A stretch of 64,000 bases of DNA from an uncultured Flavobacteriaceae bacterium (GTDB taxonomy: Bacteria > Bacteroidota > Bacteroidia > Flavobacteriales > Flavobacteriaceae). How positions within the stretch are numbered: the first letter of the stretch is position 1; each line of letters opens with the position of its first letter. Positions 34,672 through 44,382 of the stretch are shown one piece after another. The position numbers and the translations under genes are program-made. Under the pieces are notes generated by a model. It did no database searches. It had not been told where the DNA came from and worked only from the letters and a program-made list of their open reading frames with translations. Where the stretch lies: positions 434,001 to 498,000 of the forward strand of contig CANNAN010000002.1 in the NCBI GenBank assembly GCA_947502635.1, read 5' to 3'.

Positions 34672-35481
34672 ATGACTCATTGTAAGTACATATTAATTTG
34701 TGGGCATTTTATTTTATTTATTCTAATATTTAGTTGTAAGGATTCTAAAAGCAGCGTGCTTTTTGTTGAGGATATCTCAGAAAAGAAGCCCTATGAAAGT
34801 GTAGTTGAAGCTGAAACTAAAGATGATTTTTTAGATAGTTTAAAACTCAATATTAACTTTAAACCATCAGGAAATTACTCTAATATTAAAAAAGGTATTG
34901 TTGGTGATAGGGGCTATTTTAAGAATCTATATGAATCGAATTCTTCAAAAGCAATAGATAGTGCCTCAAACTATTTGTATTCTAAATTAATTAATGATAT
35001 TGTTCCTTTTTGGTATGGCACACCTTGGGATTTTAATGGGTATACTAACATCCCAAATCAAGGAGAGATAGCCTGTGGTTATTTTGTTTCAACAACTTTA
35101 AAACACCTTGGTTTTAATTTGAATAGGTATAGAATGGCTCAAAAAGCAGGGTTGACCGAAGCCAAAGTGTTACAAGCTAAAACAGCGCTTAAAATATTTT
35201 CGAATGTGTCTTTTAGTGTATTGAAAACCAAATTGAATTTAGTTTATAAGGATGGGATTTATTTTGTTGGACTGGATAATCATGTGGGCTATGTATTAAT
35301 TAAAGATAAAGAACTTTATTTTTTACATGCTAGTTATTATGATGATAAAGTTTTAATTGAGTTAGCAGAAACGTCTCCTTGTTTTGCGTCTAACCTTTAT
35401 GTGTTTGCAGAAATAACAACTAATAAAGAACTAATGAAACGTTGGATTTTCAATGATATATTAGTGGTACCTAAGAGCTAA
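34672..35481 (+). CDS. Lipoprotein with NlpC/P60-like cysteine peptidase motifs
   Basis: A 269-residue lipoprotein (lipobox ending at Cys22, IFSCKD). The second half shows WYGTPWDFNGYT, then GEIACGYFVSTTLKHLGF with likely nucleophile Cys135, then NHVGYVL with His204, and a third polar position in FLHASYYD. This order is that of NlpC/P60-type papain-fold hydrolases, which cut peptidoglycan stem peptides or related amides. The domain is divergent, so the substrate is open. Probably co-transcribed with the preceding caspase-like gene. Confidence 0.65.
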   Translation: MTHCKYILICGHFILFILIFSCKDSKSSVLFVEDISEKKPYESVVEAETKDDFLDSLKLNINFKPSGNYSNIKKGIVGDRGYFKNLYESNSSKAIDSASNYLYSKLINDIVPFWYGTPWDFNGYTNIPNQGEIACGYFVSTTLKHLGFNLNRYRMAQKAGLTEAKVLQAKTALKIFSNVSFSVLKTKLNLVYKDGIYFVGLDNHVGYVLIKDKELYFLHASYYDDKVLIELAETSPCFASNLYVFAEITTNKELMKRWIFNDILVVPKS

Positions 35482-35878
35482 TTTAGATAGTGTATTTGAC
35501 ACAGGTAATTAATCAGTTTTTTTATTCTTCCTTTTACTTTTTAGCTGTGATTAATTTTTTATGAATTAAGTTAATAAGTACCGTTTAAACCCTAATTAGG
35601 TGTAAATACTTAGTTTAATGTAAAAAAAATATAGATTTAAGTAACTTTTATGTATATGAAAGTTTTAGTAATTTTAAATCAACTTCTTGATAATTTGGCC
35701 ATGTTAAAATACGTTGGAATTAGCAATATCTCATAATTGCTACCAGATAATGAGAACTTAACTAGTGACTTTTGTGTGTTTTTAGTAGTATGAAAAGTAG
35801 GTATTTTGCTTCTTTGTAAGAAAATAAGTAGGTTTACTTAGTTGTAACCTATAATATTTAACTCTAAATCTTTGAAGC
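35482..35878. other. Gene-free stretch upstream of the PilJ-N-like gene
   Basis: AT-rich sequence with no credible protein gene; the best short frame (28 codons from 35650) has no support. No rod-like RNA or strong palindrome was seen. It probably contains the promoter of the following gene. Confidence 0.4.
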
Positions 35879-36706
35879 ATGAAAACTAAAACCACAATTA
35901 TTCTTATTATGTTATTAACAATTTATAATGTAATGGGCCAAACTCAAACTTTCGGCTCCATTAATTATAATAAGGCCATTAATATTTCGGGAAAACAAAG
36001 GATGTTATCCCAAAAGATGTCGAAGGCATATTTATTAATATCTAAAGGTGTTAATAATGAGAAAATTAAAAAAGAACTGAACTCCAGTAAATTTATTTTT
36101 GAAAAGCAATTAGATATTCTGAATCAGAATGTTAAAAATTCATCTACAAAATTATATATAAAAAAAGTATATCGTCTTTGGAGTGAATTTAAAATCATAA
36201 TAAACCAAAAAGCAAGCCTTAAGAATTCCTTACAGATCATGGAATTAAATACAGAACTCTTAAATACTTGTCATCAGGTAGTACAGGGCATAGAAATGAA
36301 TTCTAATTACAATAATAAATTTTTTGAAAATAATGATCAAGAACTTATTAAAACAATTAATATATCAGGAAAGCAGAGAATGTTGTCTCAGAGGTTATGC
36401 TTATACTTTACCGCTATAAAAATGTTTCCTAAAAAGAAAGAAGAATATCAAGCTGTACTTGATAAGGTTTTTGATGAGTTTTCTGATGTAATAAGTTATT
36501 TATTAATAAACACGTATAATACAACAGAGACAGAGGAAGAAATTGGTACTGTTATGGCAACATGGGAGGAATTTCAAGCTAATAAAAGAAAGTTTTTAGA
36601 AGGAGATTTTAATCTAATAGATGTTTATAGAGTCACAAACGAACTAACAAAAAGTTTTAATAAGATAACAAGCTTGTATGAATTAGTATCGGAAAATCAG
36701 AAATAA
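35879..36706 (+). CDS. Exported protein with two PilJ-type N-terminal sensory domains
   Basis: A 275-residue protein with a signal peptide ending near NVMGQ. The motif INISGKQRMLSQ appears twice, at about 34-45 and 159-170, marking two copies of the type IV pili methyl-accepting chemotaxis transducer N-terminal domain. In other proteins this domain is the extracytoplasmic sensor (NarX/PilJ-like four-helix bundle). Here it is not attached to a kinase, HAMP or methyl-accepting domain, so it would be a free periplasmic protein. Role unknown. Confidence 0.85.
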   Translation: MKTKTTIILIMLLTIYNVMGQTQTFGSINYNKAINISGKQRMLSQKMSKAYLLISKGVNNEKIKKELNSSKFIFEKQLDILNQNVKNSSTKLYIKKVYRLWSEFKIIINQKASLKNSLQIMELNTELLNTCHQVVQGIEMNSNYNNKFFENNDQELIKTINISGKQRMLSQRLCLYFTAIKMFPKKKEEYQAVLDKVFDEFSDVISYLLINTYNTTETEEEIGTVMATWEEFQANKRKFLEGDFNLIDVYRVTNELTKSFNKITSLYELVSENQK

Positions 36707-36767
36707 TTTAGCATTTTCCTGACACAAATTTATTATAAGGATTTGTCTCTTTTACCATAATAAAAAG

Positions 36768-36794
36768 AAACCCTCGTGAAATATGCGAGGGTTT
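36768..36794. terminator. Intrinsic terminator between convergent genes
   Basis: AAACCCTCG / CGAGGGTTT perfect arms with a 9-base loop; a T-rich tract lies on the minus-strand side. Confidence 0.75.
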
Positions 36795-36871
36795 AAACTT
36801 AGAATATTTTAATTAAAGGTATAAAGCTTTGTTCTTTACGTATCATTTTTTCTTTCAAAATTATCTGAATA

Positions 36872-36909
36872 ATAAAAAAAAACCAGACAAGAAACAAGTC
36901 CTTGCCTGG
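36872..36909 (-). terminator. Intrinsic terminator of the minus-strand TonB receptor
   Basis: Read on the minus strand, CCAGGCAAG and CTTGTCTGG pair (one G-U) and are followed by a run of nine T residues. It lies 38 bases past the receptor stop codon. Confidence 0.88.
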
Positions 36910-36946
36910 AACTAAAAAACCAAACTATTAATCAATCACTCAAAAA

Positions 36947-39325
36947 TTAAAATTGAAAACGATAACCTACATCTGGGAAGAGCCCCATTTGGTCTACCCG
37001 ATCTATGTTATTTGTTAAACGGTTATAACGACGTTCTAAAATATTTTTCCTATTAGTTAAGTTTTGTACATCAACATAGAATTGATGCGACTGTTTTTTC
37101 TTTTTGCTATTTATTTTAAAACCAACTTTAAAATCCCAACGCATATAATTCTCATATTGCTTAGAGAAGGCCTGGTCTTCTAATAGAACTTCAAACCCCT
37201 CTTGACGAGAAGCTTCTAAGTCTGCTGGTGTATAATAACGCCCTCCCGAAATTGTAAATCGTGTGTCGAAAAACAAAACATTTTTTTGTGCTTTACCAAC
37301 AGTAATTTCTTTACCTGCTAGCATATTTGTAACAAGACCATTATTGAATGGCGTGTTTCTTTCTATACCATCGCTGCCTTTGTATTTACTTTCAAAGAAA
37401 GAAGAGGTTAATAATCCATAAAATCCGTTGCTAAAAAATTTCTCGACGGTTAGTTCTATTCCTTGATTGTAACCTTTACCTTCATTTTTAAGAGAAACAA
37501 CATTGTTATTGAAACCAAAATCGGCACCTTCTGTTAATGATGAATAGCTCGATGGAAACGCTTCTACTGCTGCTTTGGTAATGTTTTGGTAATAAATCTC
37601 TGCCTTAGCTCTCCAGCTTTTAGCCAGTTTTACATCATAGCCAAGAACATAATGTTCACTTCTAGCAAAGTCTAAATTCCTATTGGTTTGTACTGATTCA
37701 CCATTAACCTCTTCATTTAGAAATAGTATTGGTAACGGTACATTTTGATGATGTATACCATAACCTAAACTTAGGCTGTGTTTAGGGGCTACTTTGTAGT
37801 TTATTGCGGCTCTGGGCTCTAATACAAATTGGCTGTTTAAAGAGCTGTATTGAGAATGAAGTCCAGCATTTAAAGTCAACTTTTCAGAAAGTCTAAAACG
37901 TCCTTGAATATAAGGTTGATATAAATTTAAACTTTCATTTGTATTTCTAAATGTGAAAAAATCTGGATCACCATCGTTGTTTAAATCTGGTTGCTCATCT
38001 CGGTCTCTTAGGTAGGATTTCAATTTAAGGTTTTCGAAAAGAATCCCTGTTCTTAATGTTATCTTATTATTTATTTTAGAATTGAATAAGGATGAAACTG
38101 TAATACGGTTTTGTTTGTTGTCTGATTCTGTATAATTAATAACACGTTCATCTGGTGTATTCTTATCTATATAGCGATCTTCCAAAAAATTGTTACCAGA
38201 CCCCGATATAGATGCCACTGTTTTTATATAACTTTTTTTACCAATCGTAATACGATGATTAAGCCCCAAAACATGGAAATTAGATTTAACAAATGTGTCC
38301 TCGTCTTCTGCGGCAAACAGGTCGTCCTTTTCCACTTTATCACCATAAAGGTCAATATTTGAATTTCCAATAATTCCAAATAGTGAAAAGTTACCAAGCT
38401 TACCAGTTCCTAAGTCAATATTATAGGAGATATCGCTATAGTTAGGAGTTGCAGATGTACCAGCGCCTCCTACCAGACCAATTAAGGAATACCTTCCTGC
38501 AACTAAAAAAGAACCTTGTTTGTTGCCTAAAGGTCCTTCAGCCATGGCTTCAACTCCTGTGAAAGCACCTACTTGAGTTGTAAATTCATAGTCGTCTGTA
38601 TTTCCTTTTCTAAACCCTAAATCGAAAACACCTCCTAAGGCATTTCCATATTCTGCTGGAAAAGCAGAAGTTATAAAATCGGAATTTTTAATCATGTTAG
38701 GATTTAAGGCAGACACTGGACTCCCCGTTGTTCCTAATGTGGCAAAATGATTAGGGCTAGGTATAGGAACTCCTTCCAGTCTCCACAATAATCCTGTTGG
38801 TGAATTACCACGAACTACAATGTCATTTCTACTATCGTCTGGTGCAGAAACACCAGCAAAGTTTGCTGCGAGTCTACCAACATCACTACGGCCTCCAGAA
38901 AAACGACCAACTTCTTCCATACTAAATTGGCGGGCAGAAATTGCTGCGAGTTTATTTACTGCCCTGTCTTTATTCGTTCCAGAGGTTAAAATGACAGTGT
39001 CTAAAGCCCCAAAGGCTTCCGATAAACTTGCGTTTATAGCAACATCTTTACCAGAAGTTACATCTAAATTAGGGAGTGTTATAGCTTCGTAACCCACATA
39101 ACTTATACGAATAGCTTGTCTACCCAAAGGAACATCATTTAATGTAAAGTATCCATTTTCGTCAGTAATTGTTCCTATAGCCTTATCTTGATTTAATAAT
39201 TCTATGGTAGCTCCTGGAAGTGGAATTTCCGATTGCTTGTCAATTATTTGTCCTTTAATAGTTCCTGTTTGTGCTTGCAGTGTAAATGTTGCACATAGAA
39301 TAAATAACTTTAATATAATTTTCAT
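36947..39325 (-). CDS. TonB-dependent receptor
   Basis: A 792-residue outer-membrane receptor with signal peptide (to about TLQAQ), CarboxypepD_reg-like domain (GTIKGQIIDKQSEIPLPGATIEL), plug domain (SGGRSDVGRLAANFAGVSAPDD, DIVVRGNSPTGLLWRLEGVPIPSPNHF) and barrel ending in DVGYRFQF. The plug lacks a long TonB-box region and has the form seen in short Bacteroidota receptors. Substrate unknown. A LytS/LytTR two-component pair starts divergently 260 bases away and may control it. Confidence 0.92.
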   Translation of the reverse strand: MKIILKLFILCATFTLQAQTGTIKGQIIDKQSEIPLPGATIELLNQDKAIGTITDENGYFTLNDVPLGRQAIRISYVGYEAITLPNLDVTSGKDVAINASLSEAFGALDTVILTSGTNKDRAVNKLAAISARQFSMEEVGRFSGGRSDVGRLAANFAGVSAPDDSRNDIVVRGNSPTGLLWRLEGVPIPSPNHFATLGTTGSPVSALNPNMIKNSDFITSAFPAEYGNALGGVFDLGFRKGNTDDYEFTTQVGAFTGVEAMAEGPLGNKQGSFLVAGRYSLIGLVGGAGTSATPNYSDISYNIDLGTGKLGNFSLFGIIGNSNIDLYGDKVEKDDLFAAEDEDTFVKSNFHVLGLNHRITIGKKSYIKTVASISGSGNNFLEDRYIDKNTPDERVINYTESDNKQNRITVSSLFNSKINNKITLRTGILFENLKLKSYLRDRDEQPDLNNDGDPDFFTFRNTNESLNLYQPYIQGRFRLSEKLTLNAGLHSQYSSLNSQFVLEPRAAINYKVAPKHSLSLGYGIHHQNVPLPILFLNEEVNGESVQTNRNLDFARSEHYVLGYDVKLAKSWRAKAEIYYQNITKAAVEAFPSSYSSLTEGADFGFNNNVVSLKNEGKGYNQGIELTVEKFFSNGFYGLLTSSFFESKYKGSDGIERNTPFNNGLVTNMLAGKEITVGKAQKNVLFFDTRFTISGGRYYTPADLEASRQEGFEVLLEDQAFSKQYENYMRWDFKVGFKINSKKKKQSHQFYVDVQNLTNRKNILERRYNRLTNNIDRVDQMGLFPDVGYRFQF

Positions 39326-39548
39326 TTTGTTCTTTAATTGATTTAGGTCAAATTTGAAGGTTAAAACGTAAAAAATAAAACCACTTTTTTTGAACTGTTT
39401 AATTACAACTTGAATTGTTTAAATTAATCTTTGAATTATCGTACAGCTATTTTTTGCTTGTTTTTCAGCTTAAACAAAAACACTAACAGTTTAAGTTGTT
39501 ATATGACAATTGAAATGAGAAAGTCGTTTTTTTTAACTTGGTACTCAG

Positions 39549-39556
39549 TATATTTG
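39549..39556 (+). promoter_or_regulatory. Probable -7 element of the LytS/LytTR operon
   Basis: TATATTTG, an exact TAnnTTTG match, 29 bases before the kinase start. The -33 box is not clear; T-rich sequence lies at the expected distance. Confidence 0.45.
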
Positions 39557-39585
39557 AATATGATGATTGTTAGAACAGCGTTTAT

Positions 39586-40668
39586 ATGATTAAAAAAACT
39601 ACTCGGATAAAAAAAATAGGTTATAGAATTCTGGTTATCAATATTGTTTTTTTATTGATAAAACTTACTGTTAACGATAAAGAGAATGGGCTTAGTGAAG
39701 ATCCTATTAACGAGCCTATTTTTTATTATGTATCGGCTATTATATTTTTTCTATTCACATGGGAAATAAATGATTGGTTAATAAAAAAGAATAACCAAAA
39801 TGTATTAAAATCTAACATGGATTTTTCTAATAGCCTAAAGATTTTGATTAAAACATTGGGGATTGCATTACCAGTTGTTGCTTTAACGTATTATTTAGCC
39901 ATTTTTGAATTTAACTATATCTGTAAAATAGATGCAGAAGATCCTTGGTTACAATTTCGTATAGATTTTTTAAGAGCTTTATTGTTGCTTTTTTCTCTTG
40001 TTGTTTTTAACCTATTTTATTATGCGACAATGAGAACTAAAGAAATTGAAAATTCGATGTATCAACTCAAACAAGAAGTAATGACATCGAAATATAATTC
40101 GTTAAAAAGCCAAATAAGTCCACATTTTTTATTCAATAGTTTGAATATCTTAACTTCTCTGATGTATGCAGATCGTGATTTAGCATCAGATTTTGTAACG
40201 CGATTGGCATCATGTTATCGATATATTTTAGATAATAAAGAAAAAGACTTGGTGACATTAGAAAAAGAAATGAATTTTTTAGATTCGTTTATTTTTATGA
40301 TGAATGTGAGGCACAAAGAATCATTATCTATAACAACCGATATTTCAGTTCAATATAGGGACTGTTTAATACCAACGTTATCTTTACAAATGTTGGTGGA
40401 GAATGCTTTAAAACACAACTATTTTTCAAAGGAAAAACCATTAGAAGTCAATATATTTTCTAAAAATAAGAGGTTAATTGTACAAAATACATTGCGTAAA
40501 AGAAAAGAAGAACCATCTACTAAATTAGGCATTAGCAATATTAAAAAGCGTTATGCTTTTTATACCAATGAGCCAGTAACTATTCAAGAAGAAAATGATG
40601 TTTATAGGATTGAAATTCCTTTATTGCAAAAAACTATAAAACAATATAACACCTCCATAGATTCTTAA
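39586..40668 (+). CDS. LytS-type sensor histidine kinase
   Basis: A 360-residue membrane kinase of the His_kinase (PF06580) group. Four probable membrane helices lie at about 14-29, 46-60, 88-107 and 127-147, then a short coiled link, then the phosphoacceptor motif QISPHFLFNSLNIL with His180, and an ATPase N-box LVENALKHN at 270-278, followed by a short G-box (LGISNIKKRY). It is followed after one base by its response regulator. The signal sensed is unknown. Confidence 0.93.
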   Translation: MIKKTTRIKKIGYRILVINIVFLLIKLTVNDKENGLSEDPINEPIFYYVSAIIFFLFTWEINDWLIKKNNQNVLKSNMDFSNSLKILIKTLGIALPVVALTYYLAIFEFNYICKIDAEDPWLQFRIDFLRALLLLFSLVVFNLFYYATMRTKEIENSMYQLKQEVMTSKYNSLKSQISPHFLFNSLNILTSLMYADRDLASDFVTRLASCYRYILDNKEKDLVTLEKEMNFLDSFIFMMNVRHKESLSITTDISVQYRDCLIPTLSLQMLVENALKHNYFSKEKPLEVNIFSKNKRLIVQNTLRKRKEEPSTKLGISNIKKRYAFYTNEPVTIQEENDVYRIEIPLLQKTIKQYNTSIDS

Positions 40669-40669
40669 T

Positions 40670-41425
40670 ATGAAAGCTTTAATTATAGAAGATGAAAATA
40701 TAGCATCAAAGCGATTGGCTAATCTAGTGAGAGAACTAGCTCCAGATATTGAGATTTTAGAACGCATAGGCTCTGTTGAAGAAGGTGTTTCTTGGTTTAA
40801 AAATAATGCTTTGCCAGATTTAATTTTTTTAGATATACAACTAAATGATGGTTATGGTTTTGATATTATTGATGAACTAAAAGAGCACCCTCCTATAATT
40901 TTCACCACAGCTTACAACGAGTATGCTATAAGGGGATTTAAGTACAATGGATTGGATTATTTACTTAAACCAATTGATAAAAGGGACTTGGAAAATGCCT
41001 TAAATAAATTTAGAAAAGCAAAGGTGTTACCTGAAAAAGAGAACGAGCAGAAATATGAGCAGTTAAAAAATCTTTTTTCTAAAGAATACAAGCGACGTTT
41101 TATGGTGAAAATTGGAAACCAGTTTAATAGTTTTAAGGTAGAGGATATTGCTTATTTTAAGTCGCATGAAGGCTTGATTTACTTACGAAATACTAATGGG
41201 AAGAAATACCCTATTGAGTATTCTTTGGATCAATTAGAAGATATTTTAGATCCTATTCAATTTTTTAGAATAAACCGAAAGTATATGGTGTCTGTTAATG
41301 CTGTAAATGAAATTCATAGTTATTTTAATAGCAGATTATTATTAAAATTAGAACCCAGCGAAGAAGAGCAAATTATCGTATCAAGAGAAAGAACCACTAA
41401 TTTTAAAAAGTGGTTAGATTGTTAG
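40670..41425 (+). CDS. LytTR-family response regulator
   Basis: A 251-residue regulator: receiver domain with acidic pair near residue 7-9 (IIEDEN), phosphoacceptor Asp55 in LIFLDIQL, FTTAY and the Lys in LLKP, then a LytTR DNA-binding domain from about 140 (FMVKIGNQFNSFKVEDIAYFKSHEGL, FFRINRKYMVSVNAV). Partner of the LytS-type kinase. LytTR regulators bind direct repeats upstream of targets; the adjacent divergent TonB receptor is one candidate target. Confidence 0.95.
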   Translation: MKALIIEDENIASKRLANLVRELAPDIEILERIGSVEEGVSWFKNNALPDLIFLDIQLNDGYGFDIIDELKEHPPIIFTTAYNEYAIRGFKYNGLDYLLKPIDKRDLENALNKFRKAKVLPEKENEQKYEQLKNLFSKEYKRRFMVKIGNQFNSFKVEDIAYFKSHEGLIYLRNTNGKKYPIEYSLDQLEDILDPIQFFRINRKYMVSVNAVNEIHSYFNSRLLLKLEPSEEEQIIVSRERTTNFKKWLDC

Positions 41426-41436
41426 TTTTATAAAAG

Positions 41437-41463
41437 AAAAACCCTCACTTGTGAGGGTTTTTA
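41437..41463. terminator. Bidirectional terminator between the regulator gene and ahcY
   Basis: AAAACCCTCAC / GTGAGGGTTTT with a two-base centre, T-rich on both sides. It serves the two convergent genes. Confidence 0.85.
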
Positions 41464-41495
41464 AATATTAAAAGCTTAGAGCTTATATTTTAAAT

Positions 41496-42812
41496 TTAGT
41501 AACGATAGTGTTCAGGCTTATAAGGGCCATCTACCGTTACACCAATATAACTTGCTTGATCTTCACGAAGTTCGGTAAGCTCTACACCTATTTTAGCTAA
41601 GTGTAATTTTGCTACTTTTTCGTCCAATGCTTTTGGTAACATATAAACGTCATTTTTGTAAGCATCAGCATTAGTCCAAAGTTCTATTTGTGCTAAAGTT
41701 TGGTTAGTAAATGAGTTACTCATTACAAAACTTGGATGCCCAGTAGCACAACCTAAATTTACTAAACGACCTTCTGCAAGAATGATCACATCATTCCCAT
41801 TTATAGTATATTTATCTACTTGAGGTTTAATAGTGTTTTTAGTATGCCCGTGGTTTTTGTTTAACCAAGCCATATCAATTTCATTATCAAAATGCCCAAT
41901 GTTACAAACAATAGCTTTGTCTTTTAAAGCTTCAAAGTGACGTCCTTGAATAATATCTTTATTTCCTGTTGTTGTTATTACAATATCGGTATTACTAATA
42001 ACAGTTTCTAACTTTTTAACTTCAAAACCATCCATAGCGGCTTGTAAAGCACAAATAGGATCTATTTCTGTAACAGTTACAATACTTCCAGCGCCTTTAA
42101 AAGAAGCTGCTGTACCTTTACCAACATCACCATAACCACAAACAGTTACACGTTTTCCAGCTAACATAATATCTGTTGCACGGCGAATAGCATCTACAGC
42201 ACTTTCCTTACAACCATATTTGTTATCGAATTTTGATTTTGTAACCGAGTCGTTAACATTAATGGCAGGCATTGGTAATGTACCATTCTTTACACGCTCG
42301 TAAAGTCTGTGAACGCCTGTTGTTGTTTCTTCAGATAAACCATTAATTCCTGCTGCTAATTCTGGATATTTGTCTAAAACCATATTCGTTAAATCACCAC
42401 CATCATCAAGTATCATGTTAAGTGGTTGTCTGTCTTCACCAAAGAAAAGTGTTTGTTCTATACACCAGTCAAATTCTTCTTCCGTCATGTCTTTCCAAGC
42501 GTACACAGCAGTTCCGGCATCGGCAATTGCAGCGGCAGCTTGATCTTGTGTAGAGAATATGTTACAAGAACTCCAAGTCACTTCTGCTCCTAAAGCTTGT
42601 AAAGTTTCGATTAAAACCGCTGTTTGTATAGTCATATGCAAACAACCAGCAATTCTAGCACCTTTAAGAGGTTGCGAGTTTTTGTACTCATCACGTAAAC
42701 TCATTAGTCCAGGCATTTCTGCTTCGGCTAATTCTATTTCTTTTCGTCCCCAAGCAGCAAGTGAAATGTCTTTTACTTTGCTGGCTACATAAGGAATTGT
42801 TTTTGTACTCAT
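41496..42812 (-). CDS. ahcY: Adenosylhomocysteinase
   Basis: A 438-residue S-adenosylhomocysteine hydrolase. It cleaves SAH to adenosine and homocysteine and keeps methylation reactions running. Visible features: [32 protein letters not shown], the [15 protein letters not shown] active-site segment, the NAD-binding [27 protein letters not shown] and the C-terminal KPEHYRY. Full length, all landmarks present. No SAM or SAH riboswitch was seen in its leader. Confidence 0.98.
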   Translation of the reverse strand: MSTKTIPYVASKVKDISLAAWGRKEIELAEAEMPGLMSLRDEYKNSQPLKGARIAGCLHMTIQTAVLIETLQALGAEVTWSSCNIFSTQDQAAAAIADAGTAVYAWKDMTEEEFDWCIEQTLFFGEDRQPLNMILDDGGDLTNMVLDKYPELAAGINGLSEETTTGVHRLYERVKNGTLPMPAINVNDSVTKSKFDNKYGCKESAVDAIRRATDIMLAGKRVTVCGYGDVGKGTAASFKGAGSIVTVTEIDPICALQAAMDGFEVKKLETVISNTDIVITTTGNKDIIQGRHFEALKDKAIVCNIGHFDNEIDMAWLNKNHGHTKNTIKPQVDKYTINGNDVIILAEGRLVNLGCATGHPSFVMSNSFTNQTLAQIELWTNADAYKNDVYMLPKALDEKVAKLHLAKIGVELTELREDQASYIGVTVDGPYKPEHYRY

Positions 42813-42913
42813 ATCAATATTTTCTTTTTGTTTTTAAACGTAAACAAGATTGTGATTTGCACTTAAATAGTTAAATTCGCTTGTTAAAAAATGACAATCC
42901 TAAATAGGAAGTG

Positions 42914-42921
42914 CAAAGATA
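42914..42921 (-). promoter_or_regulatory. Probable -7 element of ahcY
   Basis: On the minus strand this reads TATCTTTG, a TAnnTTTG match, about 100 bases upstream of the ahcY start codon and just before the divergent phosphopantetheinyl transferase gene. No clear -33 box. Confidence 0.45.
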
Positions 42922-42944
42922 ACTAATAACTTTTAGAAAAATAA

Positions 42945-43571
42945 ATGCCTCTTTATAAAACCATAAACCCGAATTCACAAACTACTGTTAAAATATGGAA
43001 GATTGATGAGTCTTATGATGAATTAATGCAATCCATGCGCTTAAAACCCAAAAGTTTAGAGCGTGTTTTAGATATGAAAAGTGAGTTGCATCAAAGGGGT
43101 TTTTTGAGTGTTCGCTGTCTATTAGCTGAATTTGGGTATCAAGATGAAGATTTGTTTTATGATGAAAATGGGAAACCACATTTAAAAGACGGAAAGCAAA
43201 TTTCCATTACACATTCGTTTCATTTTTCGGCAGTGATTATTAGTACATTTATTGTTGGAATAGATGTTGAAAAACAGCGTGATAAAATTAGTATTATAGC
43301 TCATAAATTTATTGGCTATGAAAAGGAATATTTAAATGAAGAGGCTGCTGGTTATATAGAGAAATTAACTGCTATTTGGTGTGTAAAAGAATCATTATAT
43401 AAACTATTTGCGACGCCAGGGCTAAGTTTTAAAAAGCATTGTTTGGTAATCCCGTTTTCTTATAACGCTAATGAAACGGTTGCCTGGATTGATTATAAAA
43501 CAAAAAAACTACGTTACAATATTCACTTCTTAACGTTTGAAGGGTTTACTTGTGCCTATGCTATTTCTTAA
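42945..43571 (+). CDS. 4'-phosphopantetheinyl transferase superfamily protein
   Basis: A 208-residue Sfp-like transferase that moves phosphopantetheine from CoA to carrier proteins. The signature is intact: ISITHSFHFSAVIIS, then VGIDVEKQRDKI with the metal-binding Asp-x-Glu, then WCVKESLYKLF. Length is typical for the group. It abuts the next gene with no gap (stop then ATG). Which carrier protein it acts on is not shown. Confidence 0.92.
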   Translation: MPLYKTINPNSQTTVKIWKIDESYDELMQSMRLKPKSLERVLDMKSELHQRGFLSVRCLLAEFGYQDEDLFYDENGKPHLKDGKQISITHSFHFSAVIISTFIVGIDVEKQRDKISIIAHKFIGYEKEYLNEEAAGYIEKLTAIWCVKESLYKLFATPGLSFKKHCLVIPFSYNANETVAWIDYKTKKLRYNIHFLTFEGFTCAYAIS

Positions 43572-44300
43572 ATGAGCCATGTTTATAAAGACATATTAGG
43601 GGCCGTTTCTCAAGGAGAAAAACTACTTGTAGTTTTAATAGACCCAGATAAAATAAAGTTTGATAATGTGTCAAGTTTTATTGAAAAAGTGAACAAATCT
43701 ATAGCAACTCATATTTTTGTTGGAGGGAGTACTGTTGAAGACTATATTACCGATGCATTAGTTGAAGAAATAAAACGATACACAAAAATACCTGTGGTTT
43801 TATTTCCTGGAGATGTCACTCAGATTACAAACAAGGCAGATGCAATTTTATTTCTCTCTTTAATTTCAGGGAGAAACCCAGAATATTTAATTGGCAAGCA
43901 TATAACGTCTATATCGAAATTAAAAGAAACGACTCTGGATATCATTTCAACAGGATATATTCTAATTGAAAGTGGGACAAGAACAGCCGTTGAAAGAGTA
44001 ACAGAAACAGAGCCATTATTAAGAACTAATGTTCAATATATTGTTGACACGGCCAAGGCTGGAGAATTGCTTGGAATGAAACTCATTTATCTTGAAGCGG
44101 GAAGCGGAGCAAAGCGTCCAGTTTCAAAAGAAATTATATCAAAAGTGAAAAAAGGATTAAATATACCGTTGATTGTTGGTGGAGGGATTAAAAGTAAAAA
44201 AGAGTTAGAAAATGCGTACCATTCTGGAGCCGATATAGTGGTTATTGGTACGGCTTTTGAAGAAGATGAATCTTTTTTTAATGAATTAAAAAAAGAATAA
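43572..44300 (+). CDS. Geranylgeranylglyceryl-phosphate synthase family protein
   Basis: A 242-residue TIM-barrel protein of the GGGPS/PcrB family, which joins an isoprenyl diphosphate to glycerol-1-phosphate. Visible motifs: VVLIDPDKIKFDN at the N-terminus, FVGGSTVEDYI, VVLFPGDVTQIT, YLEAGSGAKRPVS and the phosphate-binding PLIVGGGIKSKKELENA and GADIVVIGTAFE. The length suits the larger archaeal-like bacterial group rather than the PcrB group. The lipid it makes in this organism is unknown. Confidence 0.92.
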   Translation: MSHVYKDILGAVSQGEKLLVVLIDPDKIKFDNVSSFIEKVNKSIATHIFVGGSTVEDYITDALVEEIKRYTKIPVVLFPGDVTQITNKADAILFLSLISGRNPEYLIGKHITSISKLKETTLDIISTGYILIESGTRTAVERVTETEPLLRTNVQYIVDTAKAGELLGMKLIYLEAGSGAKRPVSKEIISKVKKGLNIPLIVGGGIKSKKELENAYHSGADIVVIGTAFEEDESFFNELKKE

Positions 44301-44382
44301 GGAACAAAGAAAATAGATGTAAGAGTTGAGAACAGAAAAAGTGTCCAGACTCTTTTTTCTATATTCTATTATCTAAAAAAAC

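Noticed and set aside
42813-42944. SAM or SAH riboswitch before ahcY
   Set aside because: The leader is short and lacks any of the conserved riboswitch core elements.
44301-44382. Possible terminator between the GGGPS and thiamine-binding genes
   Set aside because: Arms are short and interrupted, and the next gene follows in the same direction.
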